In this document: piece by piece, positions 22,732-29,801 of the stretch
How positions within the stretch are numbered: position 1 is the first letter of the stretch
Layout of the letters: each line of letters begins with the position of its first letter
DNA from: an uncultured Bacilli bacterium
Lineage (GTDB): Bacteria > Bacillota_I > Bacilli_A > RF39 > UBA660
Length of the DNA: 41,481 nt
Assembly (NCBI GenBank): GCA_910587725.1
Contig: CAJUNG010000009.1
Span: 1-41,481, forward strand
Direction of reading: 5' to 3'
The notes under the pieces: generated by a model
The model's database searches: none
What the model saw: the letters and a program-made list of their open reading frames with translations, nothing else
Told to the model about the DNA's origin: nothing
Made by a program: the position numbers and the translations under genes

Positions 22732-22759
22732 AGTACTGATAGATTCAATTATCGGAAGT
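22732..22759. other. attR: hybrid dif-like site (right prophage end)
   Basis: Left (phage) arm AGTACTGATAG, centre ATTCAA, right (host) arm TTATCGGAAGT. It shares TCAATTATCGGAAG (22745-22758) with attL at 13800-13813. The phage arm matches the XerD arm poorly (about 6 of 11), as is usual for Xer-using phages, while the host arm is close to the XerC side of dif. Confidence 0.8.
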
Positions 22760-23208
22760 TACATATTTGGGTTAAATGGATGATTGGTTCTCTATTTAAA
22801 TACGATTTTGGATATTTTATGTTTGTAAGTTTTTCTTCTAATTTTATTCTTTTTTTATTTTATATTGATGATGATATTGTTTATTTAATTCTATGCAGAA
22901 TTCTGATGATAATTAATCTTTTATATGTATTTACTCATTTAAAATAATACATATTCTTTTTTTGCTTATTTGAATAAGTATTTTGATTATCTATTGTATG
23001 CACTTTATTTATAAGTTTTAAATTTAGTATTATTTTAGAACTTTACTGGTATTGATTTAATAATATTAGCTAATGCTTATTCTTGTTTATCCCCTATTTA
23101 ATTGTAAAAATTAGGTAGGGGAGTTGTCGATTAAATTTTGGTATAGGTAAATTTTAATTTACTTTTTCTAGTTTTTATGTTAATGTTTTTTACTGAGGAG
23201 TGTGTCTT
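22760..23208. other. Host intergenic stretch right of the prophage
   Basis: AT-rich. A possible 55-residue hydrophobic ORF (22780-22947, MIGSLFKYDFGYFMF...) has no good ribosome site and is not called as a gene; it may be a remnant. A hairpin CCCCTATTTAATT / AATTAGGTAGGGG (23091-23121, with G-T wobbles) is the only clear structure, with no U-tract behind it. Confidence 0.4.
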
Positions 23209-23691
23209 ATGAGTAAACGAAATAAAAATATAGAACGTGAAAAGAATAATTTTCAATATATCACAAGATATTTAATTGATGAATTTTATTTGAATCCAGC
23301 AAAGCAATATACAGTAAAATCACTAATGAATGAATTGAATTTGGGAAATTCATATATTGGTTTTTCTTATTTTAATGCATTGGTAGAAAAGCAATACATG
23401 ATACCATGTGGTAAAAATCGATATCGTTTAACTTTTGATGGTTTTGAAATGCTTGAAGAAAAAAATCGTAAGCAATCGATTTACGTGACTCAATTATATG
23501 GTTTTGCTTTTTCTATTTTTTCTATTGTTTTTGCTTTTTCTTCTTTTGTTTCTATTGTTTTGGAAAAAAAAGATATTGTCTGGGTATTTATATTTCTTGT
23601 TTTTGTCATTATTGCATATTTATCAAAAATTTTATATAAAAGAAATAATACTTATCATAAAAAGAAAAAAACTAACAAAAAGTTATGTTAG
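23209..23691 (+). CDS. Winged-helix-like protein with two membrane helices, 160 residues
   Basis: The N-terminal ~75 residues (QYITRYLIDEFYLNPAKQYTVKSLMNELNLGNSYIGFSYFNALVEKQYM) look like a winged-helix fold. Two hydrophobic helices follow (about 90-110 and 117-135), and the end is very basic (KRNNTYHKKKKTNKK). A DNA-binding-like head tied to the membrane suggests a sensor, but no family is recognised. GAGGAG lies 8 bases before ATG 23209. It is outside attR, so it is host DNA. Confidence 0.65.
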   Translation: MSKRNKNIEREKNNFQYITRYLIDEFYLNPAKQYTVKSLMNELNLGNSYIGFSYFNALVEKQYMIPCGKNRYRLTFDGFEMLEEKNRKQSIYVTQLYGFAFSIFSIVFAFSSFVSIVLEKKDIVWVFIFLVFVIIAYLSKILYKRNNTYHKKKKTNKKLC

Positions 23692-23694
23692 TTT
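23669..23694. terminator. Weak hairpin between convergent genes
   Basis: AAACTAAC (23669-23676) pairs with GTTAGTTT (23687-23694), over the stop codon of the plus-strand gene. There is no U-tract, and a seven-C run follows (23702-23708). It may be a terminator for the minus-strand gene in reverse, but this is uncertain. Confidence 0.35.
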
Positions 23695-23720
23695 AGTAGT
23701 CCCCCCTACTCCATTTTTTC

Positions 23721-24488
23721 TTATGCTTTTCTGGATTGAATTTCAGCAATTTTATCTAATACTTCTTTGGCATTATCCGCATTAATTTCTTTATATCCAA
23801 GTTCCCTTAATGCTTGGATTTTTGCTGCATTTAATTCTTGTGTTCTACTGAGCCTTTCTTCCTTTTTTTGTTCAATTTCCTTAACAAAACGCTTATGCGT
23901 ATCTGCAATTCTAGAACGGGATGCTCCCCCATTGGTGTATAGAGTCATTCCAGAAAACATAATACTTTCAAAGATATATTGTTGTGATTCATTGAAAGCA
24001 AACTCTAATGGCTCGGAAAATCCAAGTGATTTAGAAAAATAAGCTAATACATACTTTAATTCCTTCATATTATCCATAGATTGTAAAAAATGATTTAAGT
24101 ATTTTAAAGTATAGTAACTTTCCTTGGTTCTGTCTTCAGATACTTTTTGCTTTAATAAATTAAAAATATCTTGGAGCATGTCCTGCTCTTTTTTTGAAAT
24201 TCCTTTAAAATCTAATGTGTAAGGTTTTCCTTGAGATTCTTGAAGATTTTCTTCTAGTTTTTTTTCAATTTCCATGATATAGGTTCCGTCCACTATAACT
24301 TTTTTCATTTCTTTGGTTGACTTTACATCTAATAAACTTAGTAGTTTTGATAACTTTTCCTTTGGCCAACGCTCAATTTCCTCTTCGGCCAAATAATTGT
24401 ATAGCATCTGTCTAGAAACTCCTAAATATTTTGCTAATTTAACTTTAGAGATTCCAATTTCAGTTAGTATTCTGTTCAATTCTTTCAT
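23721..24488 (-). CDS. XRE-type helix-turn-helix regulator with large C-terminal domain, 255 residues
   Basis: The N-terminal helix-turn-helix (LTEIGISKVKLAKYLGVSRQMLYNYLAEEE) is followed by a long, mostly helical region of unknown family (about 60-255), including GGASRSRIADTHKRFVKEIEQKKEERLSRTQELNAAKIQ-type coiled segments. ATG 24488 follows GGAGGT by 5 bases. Three related operator-like repeats lie in its upstream region, suggesting autoregulation. It is a host gene outside the prophage; its targets are unknown. Confidence 0.75.
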   Translation of the reverse strand: MKELNRILTEIGISKVKLAKYLGVSRQMLYNYLAEEEIERWPKEKLSKLLSLLDVKSTKEMKKVIVDGTYIMEIEKKLEENLQESQGKPYTLDFKGISKKEQDMLQDIFNLLKQKVSEDRTKESYYTLKYLNHFLQSMDNMKELKYVLAYFSKSLGFSEPLEFAFNESQQYIFESIMFSGMTLYTNGGASRSRIADTHKRFVKEIEQKKEERLSRTQELNAAKIQALRELGYKEINADNAKEVLDKIAEIQSRKA

Positions 24489-24507
24489 GATTACCTCCAT
24501 ATTTATA

Positions 24508-24535
24508 ATTGTATCAAATTTACAAAAAAAAGCAA
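24508..24535 (-). promoter_or_regulatory. Sigma-A promoter of the XRE regulator
   Basis: On the minus strand TTGCTT (24535-24530), a 16-base spacer, and TACAAT (24513-24508). One operator-like copy lies between -35 and -10. Confidence 0.6.
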
Positions 24536-24594
24536 GTAAAAACTTGACGAAATTTTACATTTTTCTCATCTGCTTTTACTTGACAAATTTTACA
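24512..24594 (-). promoter_or_regulatory. Operator-like repeats upstream of the XRE regulator, within the mnmA trailer
   Basis: On the minus strand TGTAAAATTT followed by GTCAAGT occurs near 24594-24578 and, with one inserted C, near 24559-24542. A shorter relative, TTGTAAATTTGATA, lies at 24525-24512. CAAGTAAAA and TTTTACTTG can also pair across the region, giving a weak terminator for mnmA followed by a T-run. Binding by the downstream regulator is inferred. Confidence 0.55.
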
Positions 24595-25696
24595 ATAAAT
24601 ACCAAAGTTTTTCATTATCTTTACATACTGTTTCGATAATTCCTCCGCCGAGACAGATATCTTCTTGATAAAAGACACAGGCTTGACCAGGAGTTACACC
24701 TTTTGTTGGTGGATATTTGACTTTTATTTGGTTGTTTTCTAAGTACTCTAATGTTGCTTCTACATCTCTACTTCGATAACGGAACTTTACACTACATTTT
24801 GTTGGTCTTAATTCACAATTAAAATTGATATCACTAAGAATACAACTATCTGAATATAGATATGGATTATCTTCACCTAGTGCTACATATAAAATATTTT
24901 CTTTTAAATCTTTTCCTACCACGAAGAGTCGTTCATCATTTCCGCCAATGTCTAGTCCCCTTCTCTGTCCAATTGTGTAATACATCAGTCCAATATGTGT
25001 TCCGAGGACCATTTTACTGTCAATGTCGACAATATTTCCAGGTTTATTTGGTAGATAATTTTTTAAAAAATTTCTAAAGTTTCTTTCACCAATAAAGCAA
25101 ATCCCTGTAGAATCTTTTTTCTTAGCGGTAATTAGCCCATATTGAGTAGCGATTTCTCTGACCTTACTCTTTGGTAATTCTCCAATAGGAAATAATACAT
25201 TTTCTAACTGTTTTTGATTTAATTGTGATAAGAAATAAGTTTGATCTTTATTATCATCTACAGCTCTTTTTAAATAACCATTTTTTTTAATTGCATAATG
25301 TCCTGTTGCTATATAGTCTGCGCCAAGTTTTTTTGCCTCTTTAATAAAATAATCAAATTTTATATATTTGTTACACATAATATCTGGATTAGGTGTTCTT
25401 CCTTTTTTTAATTCCTCTAGAAAATAAGTGAATACATAATCCCAATACTCCTTCACAAAATCGATTCTGTGTAGAGGAATTTCTAATTTTTTACACACTG
25501 CTAATGCATCATTATAATCCTGCTCTTGTGGGCAAATATCTTGGTTTAAATCAGGATTTCCTAAATAATCTCCATTTACTGAGGTATCCCAATTTCTCAT
25601 AAAGAGTCCAATCACTTCATATCCTTGCTCTTTCAATAAAATAGCGGCAACACTACTGTCAACTCCACCACTCATTCCAATGACTACTTTTTTCAT
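24590..25696 (-). CDS. mnmA: tRNA-specific 2-thiouridylase MnmA
   Basis: This 368-residue enzyme thiolates the wobble uridine of Lys, Glu and Gln tRNAs using ATP and a relayed persulfide. The PP-loop motif is MSGGVDSS near the start. Catalytic cysteines lie in NPDIMCNKYIKFD and STGICFIGERNFRNFL, and the C-terminal beta domains follow (YTIGQRRGLDIGG, TPGQACVFY). ATG 25696 follows AGAGGG by 6 bases and is preferred to the ATG two codons upstream. It lies 31 bases downstream of spoIIM but has its own promoter. Confidence 0.96.
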   Translation of the reverse strand: MKKVVIGMSGGVDSSVAAILLKEQGYEVIGLFMRNWDTSVNGDYLGNPDLNQDICPQEQDYNDALAVCKKLEIPLHRIDFVKEYWDYVFTYFLEELKKGRTPNPDIMCNKYIKFDYFIKEAKKLGADYIATGHYAIKKNGYLKRAVDDNKDQTYFLSQLNQKQLENVLFPIGELPKSKVREIATQYGLITAKKKDSTGICFIGERNFRNFLKNYLPNKPGNIVDIDSKMVLGTHIGLMYYTIGQRRGLDIGGNDERLFVVGKDLKENILYVALGEDNPYLYSDSCILSDINFNCELRPTKCSVKFRYRSRDVEATLEYLENNQIKVKYPPTKGVTPGQACVFYQEDICLGGGIIETVCKDNEKLWYLL

Positions 25697-25713
25697 ATAC
25701 ATCCCTCTACCAC

Positions 25714-25742
25714 ATTATATCGCAAAATTAAAGTAAGGTAAA
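25714..25742 (-). promoter_or_regulatory. Sigma-A promoter of mnmA, overlapping the end of spoIIM
   Basis: On the minus strand TTTACC (25742-25737), a 17-base spacer, and TATAAT (25719-25714). It gives mnmA vegetative expression independent of the sporulation gene upstream. Confidence 0.7.
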
Positions 25743-26342
25743 CAATTTCATGATGATTGGTTGCAAATATACATCCATAAGAGAGATAATGAGATATGAA
25801 AGTAAGCAAATGCCAAATATTTTAAAATAACGATTCATGATGGGCTTAAAATTTAAATTTTCTTTTAAAAATAAGTAGCGGAATAGTTTTATTGAGAAAG
25901 AGGTCGCATAAAAAGTTAAAAGTAGAGCAACGATTAATGAAAGGATTTGCGTTGGAAAGACATAGAGAATAGAGGCAAAAACACCTTTGAAATGATAGAT
26001 TGAAACCATGGATGCGATGGAAAAACCGAATGTGAATCCTTTTACCATAAGAAGTATAGCAATGATGGGTACACCTAAAATAGAAATACCAAGAAACCAG
26101 ATTCCTAGAAGAAAACTTAAATTTGAAAGAATGGCATTTTTTAATCCCATCATATAATCTAATTTGTCGTTAGCAATGTTATTGAAAAATGAAGTAATAC
26201 TAGTGGTTAGTAATTCCTTATTTTCTAATGATAATGTCCAAGGATAAAGAAGACCTAATAATACGCCAATGAGAAGAATTATAATTAATACAAGATATAA
26301 TCTTTTCTGTCCGATAAGCTTGTCTTTTTTAAGTTTTAGCAT
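25728..26342 (-). CDS. spoIIM: Stage II sporulation protein M
   Basis: This 204-residue multi-pass membrane protein belongs to the DMP machinery (SpoIID, SpoIIM, SpoIIP) that remodels peptidoglycan during engulfment, acting in the mother-cell membrane. There are about five helices, with the family core GIWFLGISILGVPIIAILLMVKGFTFGFSIAS and the region YVFPTQILSLIVALLL. Length fits SpoIIM. AGGTGATG precedes ATG. A sigma-E-type promoter lies upstream, as expected for this gene. SpoIID and SpoIIP are not in the window. Confidence 0.92.
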   Translation of the reverse strand: MLKLKKDKLIGQKRLYLVLIIILLIGVLLGLLYPWTLSLENKELLTTSITSFFNNIANDKLDYMMGLKNAILSNLSFLLGIWFLGISILGVPIIAILLMVKGFTFGFSIASMVSIYHFKGVFASILYVFPTQILSLIVALLLTFYATSFSIKLFRYLFLKENLNFKPIMNRYFKIFGICLLSYLIISLMDVYLQPIIMKLFTLL

Positions 26343-26359
26343 GTTTCATCACCTAATTA

Positions 26360-26387
26360 AATCTATGAAAAAAACTTGCAAATATAC
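26360..26387 (-). promoter_or_regulatory. Sigma-E-type promoter of spoIIM
   Basis: On the minus strand GTATATT (26387-26381), a 13-base spacer, and CATAGATT (26367-26360), against the sigma-E consensus kMATATT and CATACAHT with 13-15 bases. It overlaps a vegetative promoter on the other strand. Confidence 0.7.
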
Positions 26388-26404
26388 CAGTTTTATTTTA
26401 TAAT
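26376..26404 (+). promoter_or_regulatory. Sigma-A promoter of the 30-residue membrane protein
   Basis: TTGCAA at 26376-26381, a 17-base spacer, and TATAAT at 26399-26404. Its -35 and spacer share bases with the divergent sigma-E promoter of spoIIM. Confidence 0.75.
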
Positions 26405-26424
26405 TTTAACTAGAGGTGAGGATA

Positions 26425-26517
26425 GTGAACAAGAATCTTGCGAAGGCAGTATCTATATTTTTACTGTTAATAATGTTAGGCACTGTGATTATCTCTGTCG
26501 TTGCTTACTTTATGTAA
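26425..26517 (+). CDS. 30-residue single-pass membrane protein (DUF4044-like)
   Basis: Starts at GTG after GAGGTGAGG, within 25 bases of a good promoter. Sequence: a basic head (MNKNLAKAV) and one hydrophobic helix (SIFLLLIMLGTVIISVVAYF). It resembles the tiny DUF4044 proteins of Bacillota in layout (short basic head, single helix with MLxGT-like pattern), though this is not secure. The stop runs into a strong terminator, so it is a complete single-gene unit. Confidence 0.65.
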   Translation: MNKNLAKAVSIFLLLIMLGTVIISVVAYFM

Positions 26518-26545
26518 AAAAACTTCCGTTTTTAAGGAAGTTTTT
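26518..26545. terminator. Bidirectional terminator
   Basis: AAAAACTTCC (26518-26527) pairs with GGAAGTTTTT (26536-26545). It ends the 30-residue gene on the plus strand and the 179-residue gene (ending 26544) on the minus strand. Confidence 0.88.
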
Positions 26546-27083
26546 ATTTGGTATAATCTAAAAAGAATGGTAGCATTTTGATTTCAAAATTCTTGTTATC
26601 TTCTTTTCTAATGATTCGATATAATCCCATATCATGAATTGTATACTTGTATCCATCTTTTTCTTCAACTCTTGTTTTGACAAAATAAGATGGTTCTTTG
26701 TTTTCACGAACTTGTTGGAAGTTTAAAAATGCGATAGCAGTTTCAAAAATTACAAATAAAAGTAATAAGAATGCTAAAATATTAATGATTTTTACAAATA
26801 CTCTTCTTTTCTTTTTCTTAGGTTTTTCTATAGGCTCTTCAACAACTCTTGCGACTTGACTAGAATTATCTGTATTTGTTATCGGAAGTTCCTCTTTTAT
26901 TGTTACTGTATCGCTAACTACTCTTTCTTCATGATTTTCTTCTCTTGGTTCTACTGTAATTTCTTCTTTAATTTCTACAGGAGAAGGAGAATCCATTCCT
27001 ACTTCATCGTTGATTACGATTGGTTCTTGACTAGAATTTACTTCTGTATCAAATTCATTTTCAGGGTTTCTATTTTCATTCAT
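26544..27083 (-). CDS. Membrane protein with acidic disordered N-terminus, 179 residues
   Basis: Residues 1-88 are acidic and probably disordered (VEIKEEITVEPREENHEERVV). A basic stretch (KPKKKKRR) and one membrane helix (about 97-120) follow, and then an exterior domain of about 60 residues (KTRVEEKDGYKYTIHDMGLYRIIRKED). It is a single-pass protein with a cytoplasmic acidic tail. No family is recognised. It has its own promoter and sits between spoIVB and spoIIM, but nothing shows that it is a sporulation protein. Confidence 0.7.
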   Translation of the reverse strand: MNENRNPENEFDTEVNSSQEPIVINDEVGMDSPSPVEIKEEITVEPREENHEERVVSDTVTIKEELPITNTDNSSQVARVVEEPIEKPKKKKRRVFVKIINILAFLLLLFVIFETAIAFLNFQQVRENKEPSYFVKTRVEEKDGYKYTIHDMGLYRIIRKEDNKNFEIKMLPFFLDYTK

Positions 27084-27109
27084 TTACTTTCTCCTACCTT
27101 TCTATTAAG

Positions 27110-27138
27110 ATAGTATCATATTTATGAAAAAAAGTAAA
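27110..27138 (-). promoter_or_regulatory. Sigma-A promoter of the 179-residue membrane protein
   Basis: On the minus strand TTTACT (27138-27133), a 17-base spacer, and TACTAT (27115-27110) with an extended TG upstream of the -10. Confidence 0.6.
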
Positions 27139-27150
27139 TATGAAACAATG

Positions 27151-27182
27151 AAAAAAAGAGGTATCATTTCTTTTACCTCTTT
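27151..27182 (-). terminator. Terminator of spoIVB
   Basis: AAAGAGGTA (27155-27163) pairs with TACCTCTTT (27174-27182). On the minus strand a run of seven Ts follows. It overlaps the spoIVB stop codon. Confidence 0.85.
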
Positions 27183-28159
27183 CCTTCCTCTCCCTCTTTT
27201 AACATGTTTTCAATGGCAATGGCAAAACCTTTTTTGGGACTATTCACAACTACGTGTGTACAGGCCGCAATGACTTTTCCATCCTGAATAATTGGACTTC
27301 CACTCATTCCAGCAACGACGCCACCTGTATTTTTTAGTAATTCTTCATCGATGATTTCAAATAAAATATTTTTGGTGTCATTCGTTTTATCAATTTCTAA
27401 AATTTTGATTTTGTAGTCCTTCTTTTCATTTCCTTGAATGACAGTTCTTAAAATGGCTTCTTCTAATTTGACATCTTCGAGTCTCCCTACTTCGATAGCC
27501 TCATCCTTAGAAAATTCCTTTTGATACTGTCCAAAAATTCCCTCTTCGCTTGTTTTATCGATGCTTCCGTAGCTTTCATTCGTATCGAATTTTGCATTTT
27601 TTTCTCCTACTTTTCCCTCTTTACTCGGTGTGATACCCACAACATCAGATTTAAAAATGGTACCATTCTTAATTTCAATTTTTAAAGAGGAGTTTTTATC
27701 TAGAATTTCATGCCCTAATGCTCCGTAGATTTTAGTTTCGGGGTCAATATACGTCAGCGTTCCAATCCCTGTGATTTTGTCTTTTACATAAAGACCTGTC
27801 TTAATTACGTTATCGCTATCCCGAACGAGATTTAAGGATTTTTCTAATGTTTCGTTTTCTCGAATAATGGTTAGTACAATTTGGTTTTGATTGTCGATTT
27901 CTTTAACCATTTCTTCGATACTATTTACTGTATTGTGATTAATTTTGATAATCCTATCTCCTACTTCAAGTCCAGCATCTTTTCCAATAAAGTTATCTCC
28001 TACTTTGTAAAATCCAACAATGCTCACATAATTTAAGTTGACATGGATTCCTAAATTTTCACCACCAGGAATGACTTTACTCGAATAAGCGAATGTATTT
28101 ATGGGGATAATAAAAAGAAGAAGAAGAGAAATTTTTTGTAGCATTTTTTTAAAATTCAT
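27173..28159 (-). CDS. spoIVB: SpoIVB serine peptidase
   Basis: This 328-residue forespore-secreted protease triggers sigma-K activation by cleaving SpoIVFA in Bacillus. It has a signal-type N-terminus (about 1-25), a PDZ domain (about 45-115, VGDRIIKINHNTVNS) and the S55 peptidase domain with catalytic His in GALGHEI (about H150) and catalytic Ser in AGMSGSPIIQDGKVIAACTHV (about S286). ATG 28159 follows AAGGAG at good spacing; longer in-frame reading to 28237 has no ribosome site. A CATAATA -10 typical of forespore sigma factors lies upstream. SpoIVFA/B are not in the window. Confidence 0.95.
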   Translation of the reverse strand: MNFKKMLQKISLLLLFIIPINTFAYSSKVIPGGENLGIHVNLNYVSIVGFYKVGDNFIGKDAGLEVGDRIIKINHNTVNSIEEMVKEIDNQNQIVLTIIRENETLEKSLNLVRDSDNVIKTGLYVKDKITGIGTLTYIDPETKIYGALGHEILDKNSSLKIEIKNGTIFKSDVVGITPSKEGKVGEKNAKFDTNESYGSIDKTSEEGIFGQYQKEFSKDEAIEVGRLEDVKLEEAILRTVIQGNEKKDYKIKILEIDKTNDTKNILFEIIDEELLKNTGGVVAGMSGSPIIQDGKVIAACTHVVVNSPKKGFAIAIENMLKEGEEGKR

Positions 28160-28191
28160 TTTATCACTCCTTTTAAAAATCACTACATTAT

Positions 28192-28220
28192 TATTATGTT
28201 TTTCTAGGATTTTTTTATAA
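28192..28220 (-). promoter_or_regulatory. Possible sigma-F/G promoter of spoIVB
   Basis: On the minus strand TTATA (28220-28216), a 17-base spacer, and CATAATA (28198-28192), which fits the forespore -10 form CATWMTA. The -35 matches only loosely. Confidence 0.5.
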
Positions 28221-28237
28221 GCGATAAAATTTGGCAA

Positions 28238-28462
28238 TTATTCTTCGATTTTAAATTCGGTTAAAGTACCATCGTCATTTAAAATTTTGCTGATATTTTC
28301 TTCTGCATTTTTTAATTTTTCATCACAAATTGCAGCAAGACTCATCGCTTTTTTAAATTTTTCAATGGCATCATCTAATGCGGTTTCTCCACTTTCTAGT
28401 TCTTTTACGATGACTTCTAATTCTTGCATATTTTCTTCGAATGTATTTTTCTTTTTTTCCAT
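28238..28462 (-). CDS. xseB: Exodeoxyribonuclease VII small subunit
   Basis: A 74-residue all-helical subunit (FEENMQELEVIVKELESGETALDDAIEKFKKAMSLAAICDEKLKNAEENI) matching XseB throughout: the ELExGExxLDxxixxfexG core is clear. It pairs with XseA to form the ssDNA exonuclease. AAAGGA precedes ATG. It begins 16 bases after xseA ends, completing nusB-xseA-xseB. Confidence 0.95.
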   Translation of the reverse strand: MEKKKNTFEENMQELEVIVKELESGETALDDAIEKFKKAMSLAAICDEKLKNAEENISKILNDDGTLTEFKIEE

Positions 28463-28478
28463 TTTTTTTTAATCCTTT

Positions 28479-29801
28479 CTATAATACTTTACTAGTGATT
28501 GTTCCATCTTTAAATTCTAATTCTAAAATGTCGTCTTTTTTTACACTTTTACAACTACTGATAACTTTTCCCTCTTTTTTTGTAATTGTGTATCCTCTTT
28601 TTATGGTCAATAAGGGATTTAGTGTTTCTAATTTCCCGAGTAGTTGTAGATAATGATTACTTTTATTTTTTTCTAGACTCTGTATCTCTTTTGATAGTTC
28701 CTTTAGCAAGTAATGAAATGCGACTTTTTTATCTTTATATAAGCAATGTGGATTTTTCAAAACATACGAATTTTTCATTCGTTCTAAATTTTCTTTTTTA
28801 TTTTCTAATTTTTTTTGATAGGCATTTTTCATTCGTTCAAATAAAAAGTCAAATTTTTCTTCTTTTAAGAGAAACAAACTTGTAGGATTCGTAAGTATGA
28901 AACTACTAGTTAAATGTTTTAATTTCGTCTGTTCAATATGAATTTTGTTTTTTAAATTTTTTGTTAGGCGAAGTTTGATTTGTCGAATAAAGGTATCAAA
29001 ATCACTTTTATTTGGTACGGCAAGTTCTGCTGCTGCGGTTGGTGTCGGTGCTCTTAAATCGGCAACAAAATCGGCTATGGTAAAGTCGATTTCGTGTCCT
29101 ACTCCAGAAATAATCGGTATTTTGCAAGCATAAATGGTTCTAGCGACCTCTTCATCGTTAAAGCACCATAAATCTTCAATGCTACCTCCACCTCTTCCGA
29201 TAATTAAGGTGTCAATCTCATAAGTTTCGGCAGTTTTGATTTGTCTTACGATATCGGGAGCTGCTGATACGCCTTGGACTAGAGAAGGAAATAAAATCAC
29301 TTCTGTAATTGGCCATCTTCTTTTAATTGTAGTTAAAATATCTCTTATTGCTGCACCTGTTGATGCGGTTACTACACCTACTCTTTTGGGAAATTTTGGA
29401 ATGGTTTTCTTTTTATTGGTATCAAATAGTCCTTCATTTGCTAATTTTTTCTTTAATTTTTCAAATTCGATATAAAGGTTTCCTACACCATCTTCAATCA
29501 TATTGTCTACGTAAATTTGATAGCCTCCCGTTGCTTCATAAACGCTTACCTTTCCGGTTACCATAACTTTCATTCCATCTGTTGGTGTGAACGTTAAACG
29601 CTTGGCATTGGTTAAAAACATTACTGCATTCATTCTTGAGGACTCATCTTTTAAGGTAAAATATAAGTGTCCTCTAGTATGCGCTTTAAAGTTAGAGATT
29701 TCTCCTTTTAAAAATACGTTCGTTAAATTGTTATCTTGGTCTAATTTGTATTTAATGTATCGATTTAATTGGCTTACGGTTAAATACTTTTCTTCCTGCA
29801 T
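28479..29801 (-). CDS. xseA: Exodeoxyribonuclease VII large subunit
   Basis: This 440-residue nuclease subunit degrades single-stranded DNA. The N-terminal OB fold (1-100: LTVSQLNRYIKYKLDQD, RGHLYFTLKDESSRM) is followed by the catalytic domain (TASTGAAIRDILTTIKRRWP, DTLIIGRGGGSIEDLWCFNDE, ISGVGHEIDFTIADFVADLRAPTPTAAAE) and a coiled C-terminus. Its ATG overlaps the nusB stop (TAATG), so translation is coupled. Confidence 0.97.
   Translation of the reverse strand: MQEEKYLTVSQLNRYIKYKLDQDNNLTNVFLKGEISNFKAHTRGHLYFTLKDESSRMNAVMFLTNAKRLTFTPTDGMKVMVTGKVSVYEATGGYQIYVDNMIEDGVGNLYIEFEKLKKKLANEGLFDTNKKKTIPKFPKRVGVVTASTGAAIRDILTTIKRRWPITEVILFPSLVQGVSAAPDIVRQIKTAETYEIDTLIIGRGGGSIEDLWCFNDEEVARTIYACKIPIISGVGHEIDFTIADFVADLRAPTPTAAAELAVPNKSDFDTFIRQIKLRLTKNLKNKIHIEQTKLKHLTSSFILTNPTSLFLLKEEKFDFLFERMKNAYQKKLENKKENLERMKNSYVLKNPHCLYKDKKVAFHYLLKELSKEIQSLEKNKSNHYLQLLGKLETLNPLLTIKRGYTITKKEGKVISSCKSVKKDDILELEFKDGTITSKVL

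Larger units (their letters stand above)
13787..22759. mobile_element. Inovirus (filamentous phage) prophage integrated at a dif-like site
   Basis: The element repeats every 8,945 bases (13800 to 22744). Contents: early operon with ssDNA-binding protein, major-coat candidate, small membrane proteins, two large surface proteins, Zot/pI-like ATPase and Rep_trans initiator on the minus strand; XRE repressor and two small genes on the plus strand. It lacks an integrase, terminase, capsid and tail genes. Its ends share TCAATTATCGGAAG inside dif-like 28-bp sites. Size, gene order, absence of an integrase and the Xer-type ends all fit a filamentous phage that uses host Xer recombination. Confidence 0.9.

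Noticed and set aside
13787..22759. A conjugative element or rolling-circle plasmid, because of the Rep_trans protein and ICE-like hairpin
   Set aside because: No coupling protein, VirB4-like ATPase or other transfer gene is present, while Zot-like ATPase, coat candidate and dif-type ends point to a filamentous phage.
22660..22947. 95-residue ORF running through attR
   Set aside because: It starts in a phage terminator, crosses the hybrid attachment site and has no ribosome site. Only the hydrophobic part after 22780 could be host coding, and that too lacks a ribosome site.
26376..26561. 61-residue ORF overlapping the 30-residue gene
   Set aside because: It begins inside a promoter -35 box and runs through a terminator; the 30-residue frame with its ribosome site and stop before the terminator is the better reading.
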